Below are positions 23,563-35,384 of a DNA stretch of 64,000 bases, piece by piece. Origin of the DNA: Siphonodentalium dalli (taxonomy: Eukaryota > Mollusca > Scaphopoda > Gadilida > Siphonodentaliidae); the NCBI GenBank assembly GCA_032622095.1, contig CP136061.1:47375797-47439796 (forward strand), read 5' to 3'. Under the pieces are notes generated by a model. It searched no databases and was not told the DNA's origin. It saw only the letters and a list, made by a program, of their open reading frames with translations. A program made the translations under genes and the position numbers. Numbering within the stretch: position 1 is the stretch's first letter; each line of letters starts with the position of its first letter.

Positions 23563-23850
23563 GAATTTGCCGGAATGGGTACCTCGAAACAGTGCGCGGA
23601 ACTGCGCAGAAGTGCGCGGAACTGCGCGGTACAAACAAAACAGTTATTATGCACGGGGAGTTGATTTAAAACATGTATATTAATGAAATATAGTAGTAGA
23701 AGGTCTTCAGTTACGAATTTGCAAGATCATTTTAACGTTTTATTAGAGAGAGTGAGTGGTAGAATCTACCGCGCACTGTTTACTGCGCTATATCTTCCGC
23801 GCATTGTTTCGAGAAAAGCTTACTGCGCAGTTGTTACCAGAAAACTTAAT
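23563..23850 (+). repeat. GCGC-rich repeat, forward copy
   Basis: Contains ACCTCGAAACAGTGCGCGGA, repeated AACTGCGCAGAAGTGCGCGG, and later TTCCGCGCATTGTTTCGAGA. An inverted copy of the whole block lies at about 27598-27885. Confidence 0.75.
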
Positions 23851-24069
23851 GCGCGATGTCGGATTAATAGCCACAGTTACGTGATAAATTATATATTATA
23901 AAACAATTTTCTAAAACTCCTATCAGCTTTTATCCGGGCTTTGGACCGGCAGACTTAATTGTCAAAATGAATTTACCGGTGCCATGATATATGGCACCTC
24001 TGTGCATATACTAGTATGGCACCTCTTATTACGCCACCGTAGTGTGGTGTTTATTGCTTTTGGTTTTTT

Positions 24070-26204
24070 TGTATCGCATGGGCGATCGATAATTCACTGG
24101 GTGATTGTACATTCGGCAAACCTCGTTAGATTCCGTCACCGTTTCATCGTACCGATAATTACGAGAGTACAACTAAGATTGGCACATGTGTTTACGTCAC
24201 CGGTGTAATTGTGGGGACATGCTTCTATTATGAAGGTTTGCTATCCCGAAGGTCCGCTATTCCGAAGGTTCTCTATTCCGAAGGTTTTTGTTATTTTTAG
24301 GTTAATTCTATATTTTAAAGTATTGAGACTAATTTGAGAGGGTTCATTTTCACAAAGATTCTTTATATGGAGTGTGCGCTCACATCCGAACTGATCATGC
24401 GCGCACACCGATACAGATACAGGAGGAAATAACTTAACTTAGAACATTAAATGTGATTTTGTTTTGTTTTCGCTGGTTTTCTTGAGATTTTATGTCATTA
24501 CGTGGGCCCATACCTTTGAATTCTTGGCATATACTATGAATGTTGTGGTATATATGGACCCTCCCGCATTGGGACATGACATAGGTTCAGTTGACTTAAG
24601 TGGTGTTCTGTGTGTGCTCCAATTTGGAGTTCATTATTTTAAGGGCCAAGTTTAGAATTTTATGGGTCCATACCTTTGAACTCTGGGCATATAATATGAA
24701 TATTGGGGGGCATGGCTCTATTCCGAAGGTTCACTATCCCGAAGGTCCACTATTCCGAAATTTCTCTGAATGTTCGCTATTCCGAAGGTTCACCAATCCG
24801 AAGGTTCGTTATTCCGAAGGTTCTGTGTTCCAAAGATTTTTTTTATTTTAAGGTTAATTCTATATTCTAAAGTAACGAGAGGGTTCATTATCACGAAGAT
24901 TCTTTTTATGAAGGAAATAACGTAAAACATTAAATGTGATTTTGTTTTGTTTTCGAGGGTTTTCTTGAGTTTAATGTCATTACGTATGACCTTATTTCTC
25001 ATTACATATTCACGCCAAGGAGCCCACACAATTGCTATGTTACGATGCGATTTAATGTGATTATGTGTGACCTAATATCTCAATAATCTGAGGCAAGAGT
25101 ACGCCTGCTAAAGGCGAATTATAACAGTTGGGGGTATAACGCTCAATAAATACTGGAGGCTATAACAAACTGCGCAGTAGAATATCGCTGAATGGACGAG
25201 TATGAGATGAGCCTAAATGCAATTGTGACTTTGTTTAAAGGCCCACTTAATTTTCGAGTCATTAATTTTTTATAGTATATACGGTTTTAATAACAATTTA
25301 TGCCATAAAATTTGAATAAACTACTATAATTCATCACCATTTGAAAGGCAGAATACTTCTATCTCCTAGTTTGAAACACCTTCAAAATACCGCGTCGTAT
25401 ATCTAGCAATTAGCAACCAACATGTCCTCCTCGGCTTTCCATAGATTTCAACGTAATTTGATACCTATGGGTATTTGTGTCCGGGAAGTGTTTTGAACGG
25501 GTCAAATCGTGACCCCGACCTGACCTTGACCTTTAAAACTGTCAATGCAAGGTCAATTTGGGTAAAACGGACAAATTTCGGCGAAATTTGATACTAGGGA
25601 TACTTTGGTCAGAGGAGAGTTTTGAACGGGTCAAATCGTGACCTCGGCCTGACCTTGACCTTCAATATGGCCAATCAAAGGTCAACTCGGATAAAACGGA
25701 TAGATTTCGACGAAATTTGATACCTATGGGTACTTTTGTCGGGGGGGGGTGTTTTGGACGGGTCAAATCATGACTCTGACCTTACCTTGACCTTCAAAAT
25801 TGTTAATTAAAGGTCAAGTTGGGTAAAACGGACGGATTTCGACGAAATTTGATACCTATGGGTAGTTTTCTACGGGTGGGGGTGTTTTGGACTGGACAAA
25901 TCATGACCCTGACCTGACCTTGACTTTCGAAATAGTCAATTGAAGGTCAAATCGCACCTTTCACCGGAAAGCAGATGTGAAACAGCCCGGGTGAAGTCGG
26001 GCCTATCAGCTTGTGTAATAAAGAAGACAGTTTGATGAAAGTAATGTATGCCACGAGAAACGGGAAAACTTGAAATATGGAAGTACGCAAATTTCCCGCA
26101 TAAAATTTGAAAGCTAGTTTATAGAATAATTGTATTATTATTTATATTTATGGCTAATAATACGATCTTGGTGGCGTTACCATTTCTGACTATGGTTTTC
26201 TTGT
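24070..26204 (+). repeat. 2.1-kb dispersed repeat, copy 1
   Basis: Colinear with 39285-41463 in the same orientation. It opens with GATCGATAATTCACTGGG and ends GACTATGGTTTTCTTGT, after which the two copies diverge abruptly. In order it contains two CCGAAGGT arrays (24225-24290 and 24718-24835), a partial GGCCCACTTAATTTTC MITE (about 25238-25380) and an array of about 115-bp units rich in TGACCTTGACCTT (25430-25995). No long ORF; the short ORFs translate the arrays. Confidence 0.85.
25430..25995 (+). repeat. Tandem array with direct AGGTCA half-sites
   Basis: About five units of roughly 110-120 bp. Each carries TTTCGACGAAATTTGATACC, TATGGGTACTTTTGTC, GGACGGGTCAAATCATGAC, CTGACCTTGACCTTCAAA and AAAGGTCAAGTTGGGTAAAA. 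Each unit therefore contains AGGTCAAGGTCA (two half-sites with no spacer) plus a separate TCAAGGTCA-like site. Whether nuclear receptors bind here is inference. Confidence 0.75.
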
Positions 26205-27124
26205 CTCTCTCTGTTGATCAGTTATTATGTCAAGTAGTCTGTCCGTCAAACCTGCACAGTTATTATTAGTCAGTTTCGATGCATAACTTTTGTGCTTCAT
26301 ATGAAGAAATTGATATAGTTACAAATTGAATTATTAATCTTTCATTTTCTTTTGGTGAGGACGCAATTAGATAATATTATATAAAGCGTAATCCTATATG
26401 CTTTTTCTGGTGTCTAAAAGATCTATTTGGCCAATTACCCAAACCGATGCACATAGCCTCAAATCGATTAAAATTTAGAAAATTATTGAATATGTAGTTT
26501 CTTACCACCCAAGGACTCCTGAATCAACTGTACATTATCACCATATGCACTTAATTTTGTTTTTTGTTTTCTTTTGTTAATCACGTGAATATTTTTGTAA
26601 ATTATATTTTGTTGAGTCGGACTTATATAGGTCTTCGGACCTGTTGTCTGGCTCTTTGCATATTTTATTTGCAATAAACCTATTTATACAAAAAAAGTTT
26701 CGATTTATTAAAAAATTCCTCATATGTCAGGGGGGGGGGGTGAAAAATTTTCTTCCGGCACGTATGCCGGGGTGGGTGGGTGGTCAAAGCCACCAACAAG
26801 CAACTTTTTCCGCAACTAAAAAAAAAATTCCTGCTTGTTTTTAGTGTTTTGGCAATGAGTTGGGCTTCAAAACCACTTTGAATCAGAGAAATAATGTAAT
26901 TCTAACTGGTAAACTGACTGCAGGCAGTTATCGTGTTGTATTTTGTTGCAAATTTTGAAATCCAAGATGGCCGCTGGCAGCCATGTTTTTTTGGCCGAAT
27001 GACCTCAAAATTACTCATTCCTATTTACATGCCCATGTTAACATCCATGATAAATAGTATGCACAGAAATTCATATACAGCTGTTTACAGTGAAATCCCC
27101 CCCCCCGCAAATCTCTGTTTTAGT
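26205..27124. other. Intergenic, repeat fragments
   Basis: Includes a fragment related to the 45328-46717 element at about 26725-26850 (poly-G, then TATGCCGGGGTGGGTGGG). No convincing exon. Confidence 0.4.
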
Positions 27125-27293
27125 GTTAAAACAACACATTTTGGGCAATTATATACGACATTTCACAGTCGTTAGCAATATTTTTGGATAATTAATCGAT
27201 TCTAATAACTAAAGTGACCTTTGATAAAATTTTGTTGTTGTTGGAATCTGTTGAGATGGGGACACTCTGATCGGATTGAGTACCTTTAGTTGC
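27125..27293 (-). mobile_element. AGGTACTCAA-family TTAA MITE fragment, inverted
   Basis: Read on the minus strand it runs AAAGGTACTCAATCCGATCA, GTCCCCATCTCAACAGATTC, CAACAACAACAAAATTTTAT, then AGAATCGATTAAT and TTGCCCAAAATGTGTT. This matches the order of the copy split at 28565/33153. Confidence 0.7.
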
Positions 27294-27597
27294 GTTTTCA
27301 GTGGATTTAATTTGATTCTGCATTTGGAACACAATTTTTCTAGGCTATATATGAACACTTGATGTATAGGGTCATTTGGGTATGAAATTGTCAGAGTCGA
27401 CTTCATACTAAGGCTATACCCTGCAGATTTAATCACTCAATAATCACTGCATGATGGTTGTGTTGTTTCAACATTTTAACTTCACACATTTTTTCTACAG
27501 TGACATGCAGTAAGCTGTCACCTCTAATCAGTCCACCGCTATACTAGGCCTATTACTAATTAAGACATGTAGGCTAAGTGTGGTCCCTAATCCGAAA

Positions 27598-27885
27598 CCA
27601 CGAGTATGCTTTTCGTGAAACAATGCGCGGAAGATATTGCGCAGTAAGCTTTTCTCGAAACAGTGCGCGGTAGATTCTACCACTCACTCTATCTCTCAAA
27701 TACAAGTTAAAACGTTAAAATAACCTTACAAATTCGCAACTGAAGACTGTCTACTACTACAGTTCATGTATTAAATCACCCCCCACCTGCCTCTGTGCAT
27801 AATAACTGTTTCATTTGTACCGCGCACTTCCGCGTAGTTCTGCGCAGTTCCGCGCACTGTTTCGAGGTGCCGGCCGGAATTCCTC
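27598..27885 (-). repeat. GCGC-rich repeat, inverted copy
   Basis: Reverse-complement match to 23563-23850: TTTCTCGAAACAGTGCGCGG, GTAGATTCTACCACTCACTC and TCCGCGCACTGTTTCGAGGT occur in mirrored order. Together the pair brackets a 4.3-kb segment. Confidence 0.75.
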
Positions 27886-28379
27886 AATTTGTTTTGGAAA
27901 AACCCAAACTGACTAAAAATTGCATCTTTGGATTGCGAGGTGGAAAATAAACCCATATTGATATTTATAGTTTCTTCCTCTTAGAATTATTTCACAAATA
28001 TATCCACCTGAAAGTGGAAAGTGCCCCTCCCCATTTATCACGAAAGGTGACCCAAATTTTCAATAAGCGAATTTCTATTGTATAAATATTCACATCGAGC
28101 AATCATCCTGTGGTGTAGTTGGTCGAAGCGGCATTTTCTTCGTTTTCGGCGTTAATTATCGCAGTGCTACGTACAAAAGTGTTTGTAATTACAATTTTTG
28201 GTGAGAGAGGTCTAATTAATCGGCGAACGAGTTCTAAACACAAGATTTTCTGGCAGACAAACACGTAGCTAGGCCACATAAAAAGGTGATAATTATTAAC
28301 TTGATTGATATATCTCAAAACTCACATGGAGCTGAAATTGAGCTAGTAACTTTTGGCATATATCTACCATTATATGTAA

Positions 28380-28520
28380 GATAGTAAGGCTATGAAAACC
28401 TATTATGCGTAAGAATAATGGCATTATGCTTAAGCATAATGGAGTTGTGAGAGAGCAATTACGCTTACGCACAACAGCATTACTCTTAAGCATAATGACA
28501 TTACGCTGAAGTGTAATTAG
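28380..28520. repeat. Cluster of ATTATGCTTAAGCATAAT palindromes
   Basis: A perfect 20-bp palindrome CATTATGCTTAAGCATAATG sits at about 28422-28441. Related half-palindromes (ATTACGCTTACGC, CTCTTAAGCATAATGACATT) follow for about 80 bp. Short, cruciform-prone, function unknown. Confidence 0.6.
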
Positions 28521-28564
28521 CTATTTACTGTTAATTTTGCCTCCCATAATGCCTGTGCTATTTA

Positions 28565-28590
28565 ATGGTACTCAATCCGATTTGATGGTC
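28565..28590 (+). mobile_element. Left fragment of a TTAA MITE split by a LINE
   Basis: GGTACTCAATCCGATTTGAT followed by GGTCC is the start of the AGGTACTCAA MITE. The continuation appears after the LINE at 33153-33450 (GGTCCC, AACAACAACAG, AATCGATTAATTGCC, then CGACTCGAATCAAATATTTT). The shared GGTCC at both junctions may be a short target duplication. Confidence 0.6.
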
Positions 28591-28599
28591 CTTATGACA

Positions 28600-29631
28600 C
28601 ATCCAAGCAAGATAAACCTGAACAACTTGGGAAATTGACTGAGCTCAAAAACATCGAATTAAAAAACCCCGACACCGATGAAACTGTCAAACTACGGTCT
28701 GAAATTCTGACCAAAGACCGGGAACTCAAGAAAAGAGATAAAGAAATATGTAAACTTTCTTCACAACTAGAGAAAGTCAACAGGGAATTAGTAACATCTA
28801 GAACCTACATCGTCACCTTAGAAAAAGATAAGCTAGAGCTACAACACTCCCTCATGCAAGATCAGGAGTTCAGAACCATCCATTGAAACTCATAAACCTT
28901 CAAAAAAATCTGATGCTCAACAGCCAACTGATGTACACTCCATGGAGAAGATATCGACAGACATGAAGCTATGGAGCTTAGAACACAGAATGAGGCAACT
29001 TGAACTTGAAATAATGAAACAATCAACATGTACCCACCGACATCCTCCACTGGAATCTCACTCTGAGAACACGGAGACGACGTACGAAAACCACGTAAAT
29101 AACACCGCAGAGTTCAACTCCACGAACTTATTTACTAAACGCAAACATATTAGTAACCATCAGAATCACGAGATCGCTCGAAGTGATAAGATCACGCAGC
29201 CATCAACGCCTAGACCAAAATCCTCTGAAGACGGTAACCAACGAAACAATGATACCCTGGCAACATCCCCTCCAGATGAGAATACCCTGCGAGAACCACC
29301 AGGTAAACAGAAACCTAACAACACCGTACCCATCTCTAAGCAGTCTTTTTTAGGGGATCGCCAACATCATCGGCCACCTCGACTAAGAAGACGATACCAG
29401 CAAGCTCCAAAACACATGATGTGGAATCAACCACCACCTTGGACATATCCACCTCAACTAACAGCACCACTGCTTCCAACATTACCACCCCACCAGCACG
29501 GAAACTGGATCCATCATGCTCCTCCAGTTCAAATGAGAATACAGAGCTCACCCTTACCTCTTACAATGTTGAAGGTCTTACATCCAATGGCGAGTATCTA
29601 CAACAACTTGCGACCAAGACAGATGTTATAA
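28600..29631 (+). pseudogene. LINE ORF1-like region (coiled coil, then low-complexity linker), frameshifted
   Basis: The first part (28635-28886) is charged and heptad-like (LRSEILTKDRELKKRDKEIC, then LSSQLEKVNREL), consistent with the coiled coil of LINE nucleic-acid-binding ORF1 proteins. At about 28865 the reading frame shifts. The continuation (28942-29631) reads SLEHRMRQLELEIMKQST and then a Ser/Thr/Pro/Asn-rich linker with basic PPRLRRRYQQ. No RRM or zinc knuckle is evident. The tail of this frame overlaps the start of the endonuclease frame. The region probably once formed the N-terminal part of the element's proteins. Confidence 0.6.
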
Positions 29632-30248
29632 TCGCACAAGAGCACTGGTTATATAACTACGAAACATGGAAAATTGAAGACCTACTTGAAAACTTTAATG
29701 CTGTCGTGAAATGTTCGGACGACAACGATATTGTTCTCCCAAATCATCGCTTCAGAGGGGAGGCTGGAATCGCGGTATGCTACCGGAAAAACATCGCCCA
29801 ATACGTGGATGCTCTACCGGACGGGGGAAACCGAGTAGCTGTAATACGGATAAACGCAGAAAACCCAGTGGTCATCATCGGCGTTTACCTACCAAGCAGA
29901 AATAGTAACTATACCAGAAACGACTATAATGCTCTCCTTGACGAGCTCATGACTATCATCCGAAAATATAACTCATCGTCCCATATAATCTTGGCGGGAG
30001 ACGTCAATGCATCACTACATAGGACATATGCCTGTACCCGGGATAACGACTTCAAGAAGTTCCTCGATGAGGCCAAACTGACTTTGCCCTCAACCTGCTC
30101 CAGTGAGCCAACCTACCACTCATATGACAATGTAACACACACACAAATAGACTACTTTTTCCAGTCACAAGATACCATTGGAAAGTACCAAACGCTCAAG
30201 AGAGAACTATCAACCTTTCAACTCATGATCCCATCACCGCAACTATAA
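29421..30248 (+). pseudogene. LINE AP-type endonuclease domain
   Basis: ORF of 275 residues. After a Ser/Thr-rich leader it shows the exonuclease-endonuclease-phosphatase fold signature: LTSYNVEGL (about residues 45-53), DVIIAQEHWL with the metal-binding Glu, VVIIGVYLPSR, HIILAGDVNASL with the catalytic D-x-N, and THTQIDYFF near the end. This domain nicks target DNA to prime reverse transcription. The frame is lost at about 30225, and translation continues in frame +2 (NHDPITATINLQL) into the reverse transcriptase ORF, so endonuclease and RT were one protein. A +1 or -1 indel is the simplest explanation. Confidence 0.88.
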
Positions 30249-30379
30249 ATCTTCAACTTAAAACCATCCAAAACATAGTACACCCACAGGGACCCGGGAA
30301 AAGAAGAATCAACTGGCGTAAAATTGACACAGGTCTATACTGTACCCATGTCACTGAAGCCCTAGTCAACTCTGCGATA

Positions 30380-32989
30380 ATGAATACCGATGATGCTACA
30401 ACGGAGACGCTGGTTTCAAACTTTACATCGGTACTGAAGGAAGCCGCTCAGCAACAATGGAAGTCCAAACCCAGCAAACCATTTAAGCCAAACAGGATCT
30501 GGTCACCACTCATCACCACGGCTGTTAAAGATGCCAAACACACCTTCTGGCCATGGAAGCAAGCAGGACGGCCAGATGGAAACAACCCGCTGTACCTCAA
30601 CGTCAAATCCAAAAAAAAGCAGCTACGAAGTCTAAAAAGAAGACAGCAAGCTACCATCCGAACCAACAAACTGTCCGAGATCATGGAACTGCGAGAAACC
30701 GACGTAAAGGCCTTTTACCGGCTCATCAAAACTCAGAGCGACCCGAGAGCAAGCGGTACTACTCTCCTAACAGTAAAAGAAGAAATCCTAAAGACAGATG
30801 AAGAAATCACTAACGGATGGGCCACCTACTTTGAGGACCTATCAACCCCGCTCGAATCCACTAACTTCAACGACCAATTCAAAATTCTCGTGGAAGAAGA
30901 CATTGATGTTCTTACAAAGACACTAACCAAAAATCGAAGGCACATTCACCCAACAACTCCCGATGAAGTAGCTCTGTGTATCAAGTCCTTCAAATCTGGC
31001 AAGGCACCTGACGAAGATGGAATCACAATGGAACACCTAAAATATGGAGGAGAAATATTAAACTCACATTTATGCAATATTATCAATAAAATATTTCTGG
31101 AAGCCAAGATCCCAGACTGTATGAAAGGTGGAACAGTTTGCCCAATATACAAAAAAGGAGGGAAACCAAAAGACGATCCCAACTCATATAGGAAGATCAC
31201 CATCACCAACACAATCGGAAAGACTATCGAAAAACTCCATCTGAAAAGAAACAATGAGGCAGTAAAATCCATACAGTCACCCCTTCAGAAGGGATTCACA
31301 GAGGGAGAATCCCCTACCACCGCAGCCCTTATAATAACCGAGTTAATATACGAAGCAAAAGAACTAAAGAAACCACTATACATGGTCTTTATGGATGCCA
31401 AAAAAGCATTCGATGTCGTCTGGCACCCCGGATTACTGAGAGAACTACATAAAGCTGGAATATCCGGTGATAACTGGCTCCTCTTCAAGGACTGGTACTC
31501 CAATCTGCACTCTACTGTCAACTGGAATGGTGCATCCTCGCGATCCTTTTTGGAGAAACAAGGTGTCCGTCAAGGGGGTGTCTGGTCACCTACAGCCTAT
31601 AAGGTTTTTGTCAATGGATTACTGACCCAATACAGTGAACATAACATCGGCTCTCATATTGGCTCTATCTTCTGTGGATCGCCAACCGTTGCTGACGACG
31701 TCACGCTCGTTTCTGAAGACCCAAATGAACTACAAGTCATGCTGAATATCTTGACAGAGTACTCCAACAGACTGCGCTACCTCATCAGCGAACAAAAATC
31801 ATGTATTTTACCATTTACCCATAAAGATCTGGGCCACACATGGACTCTGAATGACAATAATATCCAGACAACGGCCACCGCCACACATCTTGGCATTACT
31901 CGTGACAACACGTCCAAACACGGCACCAGCACGGTTGCACACGAACGTATCTCTTCTGCTAGAAGATCATCATATGCATTGTTAGGCGCAGGATTTCATG
32001 GTATGAACGGGCTAAATCCAAAAGTCTCGGCCCATCTACTGCGATGCTACATTCTTCCTCGCCTACTGTATGGTTTAGATGTCATAAACCTTAACAAGAA
32101 GGAGATGCATCAACTGGAAACTTTTTATGTACAGACAGCAAAGCGTCTACAACACCTACCTACAAGAACAGCCAACTGTGCAGCTCTACTCACATTGGGT
32201 CTTATTCCACTAGAGGCAGAAGTACACAAGAGAACCCTGAAAACCTATGGGAATGTAGTACGGAATCAAGGATCTATTGAATGTCAACTAGCCGCCAGAC
32301 AACTTGCAGTAAAATCTGGAAAATCCAACAGCTGGTTCATTAAAGTCACCAATCTCACTGAAATGTATGACCTACCATCAACACACGACACAGTAGCACT
32401 ACCTCCTCCAAAACGTTTATGGAAAATCATGGTGGATACTGCAGTAGATTCCCACTGGATGAAAATTTTGAAACAGGAAGCCATGGGAAAATCAACTCTA
32501 TCACATCTCAACCTTCAAGACGCCACCCCTGGCTCCGTACATCAAATTTGGGATGCTTGCGGGTCTGAACCGTTCGCCACTACCAAGGCTACCTACAAAA
32601 TGAAAATGGCTACAGGCACCTATATTCTCCAACGGCAGAAAGCCAAATTTTCCTCTACCAACACAGATATCTGTCAACTATGCGACAAAGAACCTGAAGA
32701 CATGGTCCATTTTATAACAACATGCGACAGTCTCAATGAAGTCAGAAAACGTTTTATAAACGCTATTGAAGAAACCCTGAGCCAAGCTGGTCTGAACCCA
32801 TCTCTACAAAATCAACAACTACTGAAATTAATACTCGACTGCTCAATATACAATATTCCACATGACTGCATGCAGAAGATAGAAGCTATATCACGAGGTC
32901 TGTGCTACCAACTTCACCAAGCTCGACTCCGTATCCTGACTGCAAAGAAACTTGGTCCCAAAGCTCCGCCTGTGGACCCCGGCAGTTAG
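30380..32989 (+). pseudogene. LINE reverse transcriptase with C-terminal finger, 869 residues
   Basis: Long intact ORF, but cut off from its endonuclease by the upstream frameshift. RT blocks are in order: GTVCPIYKKGGKPKDDPNSY and KGFTEGESPTTAAL, motif A FMDAKKAFDVVW (about residues 336-347), motif B GVRQGGVWSPTAYKV (about 394-408), and motif C VADD (about 437-440; the usual Tyr is Val). Further on is LGITRDN. Near the C-terminus CQLC followed by HFITTC forms a Cys-Cys-His-Cys finger found in several LINE groups. It copies the element RNA at the nicked target. The codons look unremarkable. The first Met is arbitrary because the true protein began upstream. Confidence 0.92.
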
Positions 32990-33152
32990 TGACGGTCTCA
33001 ACCCCAACTTGACACTTACCCAACCAATCCAATTATTTTACATGTATATATATCAGAAGTTACTGTGCTTAAGAAGAAGTGGTCACGTCCACCCTAAGGA
33101 CGGTTCTCCTGACACAGGAGGAATTTACAGAGAAGGTAAAGGTAAAGGTAAA

Positions 33153-33470
33153 GGTCCCAATTTACTATCATATTCAGACTACAAAAACAACAACAGAATC
33201 GATTAATTGCCCAAAAATAATGCTTAACACAGTGAACTATAGTATAATATTGCCCAAAACGTGTTATTTTTCAACATTTTGTTCAACGAAGTCTGTAGGA
33301 TTGTCAAATATCTAACACACAATGCCACTTGTAACAAATTTCAAAAATCTATATCTGATCACTCTTTAGCTTTGATGGGTGGGTTCCTCGACTCGAATCA
33401 AATATTTTACCCCCCCCCCCCCCGAAGCCAGAGAAATAGTAATTTGGGACAGTTAATTCGGATTATGCAT
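33153..33470 (+). mobile_element. Right fragment of the TTAA MITE split by the LINE
   Basis: Resumes the AGGTACTCAA family with AACAACAACAGAATCGATTA and continues to TTCCTCGACTCGAATCAAAT, GAAGCCAGAGAAATAGTAAT. Compare 57956-58060 in the intact copy. A poly-C run interrupts it at about 33411-33422. Confidence 0.65.
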
Positions 33471-33966
33471 CTTTAATTTAATTCCGCCGATCAAAAAATA
33501 AATATCAACACGTCTGACTGCCACTATATTAGGCCTCGTTAACGAATATTAATTAAAAACATAAAATGTGTGTCTCAAGGTGTCAAAATTTTACTCATTG
33601 AGGTATTTGTCAGAGCATATACTATTATGGAAAGTGTTACAAATTATGTTTTCTTTTGATTTAGTACCAAGAAAATAATGTATAGATTGACTTGCGTGCT
33701 GCCAAATGCTGCTGCTATATAATAAGTCAGTCTTATGATGAAATACGCGGCGTCCGTAACTAACCAACGTTGTCTGTATTTTAGAGTTATTGTTCGTTGC
33801 GGAAAAAATAAACATTGGCTGCTGTTACAGTTAATTGTTTACAAACACTTCAACACGAGGAATCTCGTCACTGGACCTATATAAGTATCTAATGTCTCTG
33901 CATCATTATTGACAATGGAAATAAGAACTTGTAAATTCGTTGTTATTTCAGCTGGTTACGTAGCGT
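33471..33966. other. Intergenic or intron, no supported exon
   Basis: A 74-codon minus-strand frame (33591-33815) is open and bordered by AG dinucleotides, but its phase does not continue exon 6 of the PAN-like gene and it has no motif. I leave it uncalled. Confidence 0.35.
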
Positions 33967-35096
33967 TTTTCCGAAGACCCATAACTCCGAAGGTCCGATT
34001 CTCCGAAGGTCAGATTCTCCGACGCCCCGTTTCTCCGAAAGCCCATAACTCCGAAGTCCCGATTCTCCGAAATCCCATAACTCCGAAGACCCATAACTCC
34101 GAAAGCCCATAACTCCGAAGGCCTATAACTCCGAACGCCCATAACTCCAAAGGTCTAAAACTCCGAAGGGCCGATTCTCCGAAGGTCCGATTCTCCGAAG
34201 GTCCGATTCTCCGAAGATCATGTTTTATCGCTTATTAAATAGTGTACAGTCCAGTGGCGGGGTCAATGGGGCCCTAGGGAAGACCGCCCCCAAAAAACAT
34301 GTCAAATGTCATGTAAACGTCAGGAAATCCCTCCTAGGCATTCAAATATTCACAGTGTTCCTACCCAGGGGAGCCCCCGGACCAACGATTGGGGGCGACC
34401 CCTCCCATGTATGCGCTCCCCAAATCAGGCCTTCGTGATATGCTTTCGGCATATCATATGCATGATATATCCCCCACATATGCTAATTAATGTGCACCCC
34501 TAAATGGGAACCCTGGCTCCGCCACTGGTGTGCACCGGGTATGTTATAACGAAACGCTGCAAGAATGTCAGAGTAGCCTAACATGCACAGGGGCGACAAG
34601 TTCTTCCCCGTTCACCCCTGCACATTTTACTCTGGCATCTCATGGGCCAACGTAACGTTATAGTATCTGGTGTATATATAGTCAGTGGCGGGCCAGGATT
34701 CCCATTTAGGTGGGGGGCAGTAGGAAAAGTTTGAATATTTTGATTCCCCATGAACGATTTCCGGGTGTTTACATGACATTGGACATGTTTTGGTAGGGGC
34801 CCATATTGTCTGAAATAGCAAGTAGAGGTTTAATGGGGGCAGTGGGAATTTTGGGACGCCTTGGCTTCGCCACTGGACTGTACACTATTTAGTAAACGAT
34901 AATACCCCAATAAAACAAAATCTTCGGAGAATCGGACCTTCTGAGAATCGGACCTTCGGAGTTATGGGCCGTCGGAGAATCGGGCCTTCGGAGTTATAGG
35001 TCTTCGGGGGATCGGCCCTTCGGAGTTATAGGTCTTCGGAGTTATAGGTCTTCGGAGAATCGGCCCTTCGGAGTTATGGGCTTTCGGAGAATCGGA
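33967..35096. mobile_element. Foldback element with tandem-repeat arms
   Basis: The left arm (33967-34218) is a tandem array of about 16-17 bp units such as CCGAAGGTCCGATTCT and CCGAAGCCCATAACT. The right arm (about 34917-35096) is the reverse complement (AGAATCGGACCTTCGGAG, AGTTATGGGCCGTCGG). Just inside, ATAGTGTACAGTCCAGTGGCG (34238 onward) is mirrored by CGCCACTGGACTGTACACTAT. The core holds CAGTGGCGG/CCGCCACTG-ended sequence, perhaps an older nested element. Long arms of tandem repeats resemble FB/Galileo-type foldbacks in form only. Confidence 0.8.
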
Positions 35097-35384
35097 TCTG
35101 ACAAGAGCCGACGGATGTGTGATTTGAAATCAAAACACAAAATATGATACAAGTTTTTATTTCCAATCATCAACATATTTATTGAAGATTATAGTCAGGA
35201 TCGACACAGGTGACTCGGGTTGGGGATATCTTACCCCTCTAACTTTTGTCAATAATTTCAATAGCTGGACATGTCATAACTAATTGGGAATGTGTTATTT
35301 TAGACCAATAGTCGTATAGTTTTCTACTTTTTGTCAAAATTATATAGGGACTGAATGGAATTTTCCAACTTTAGGGGGTGTCAT

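Larger units (their letters stand above)
28591..33155 (+). mobile_element. Non-LTR retrotransposon (LINE), about 4.5 kb
   Basis: Order of parts: a coiled-coil ORF1-like segment (28600-28886, continuing in another frame to about 29400), an AP-type endonuclease, a reverse transcriptase, a C-terminal CCHC-type finger, a 3'UTR and a short tail of GGTAAA repeats (33135-33152). It is inserted in a TTAA-type MITE. At least two frameshifts are evident (near 28865 and 30225), so it is probably inactive. The RT signature FMDAKKAFDVVW with GVRQGGVWSPTAYKVF is common in mollusc LINEs. I do not assign a clade; the I/ingi/Nimb side is a guess. Confidence 0.9.

Noticed and set aside
33591-33815. 74-codon minus-strand frame considered as exon 7 of the PAN-like gene
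   Set aside because: Exon 6 ends in phase 1. All acceptors I can see upstream of this frame would give phase 0, so it cannot follow directly.
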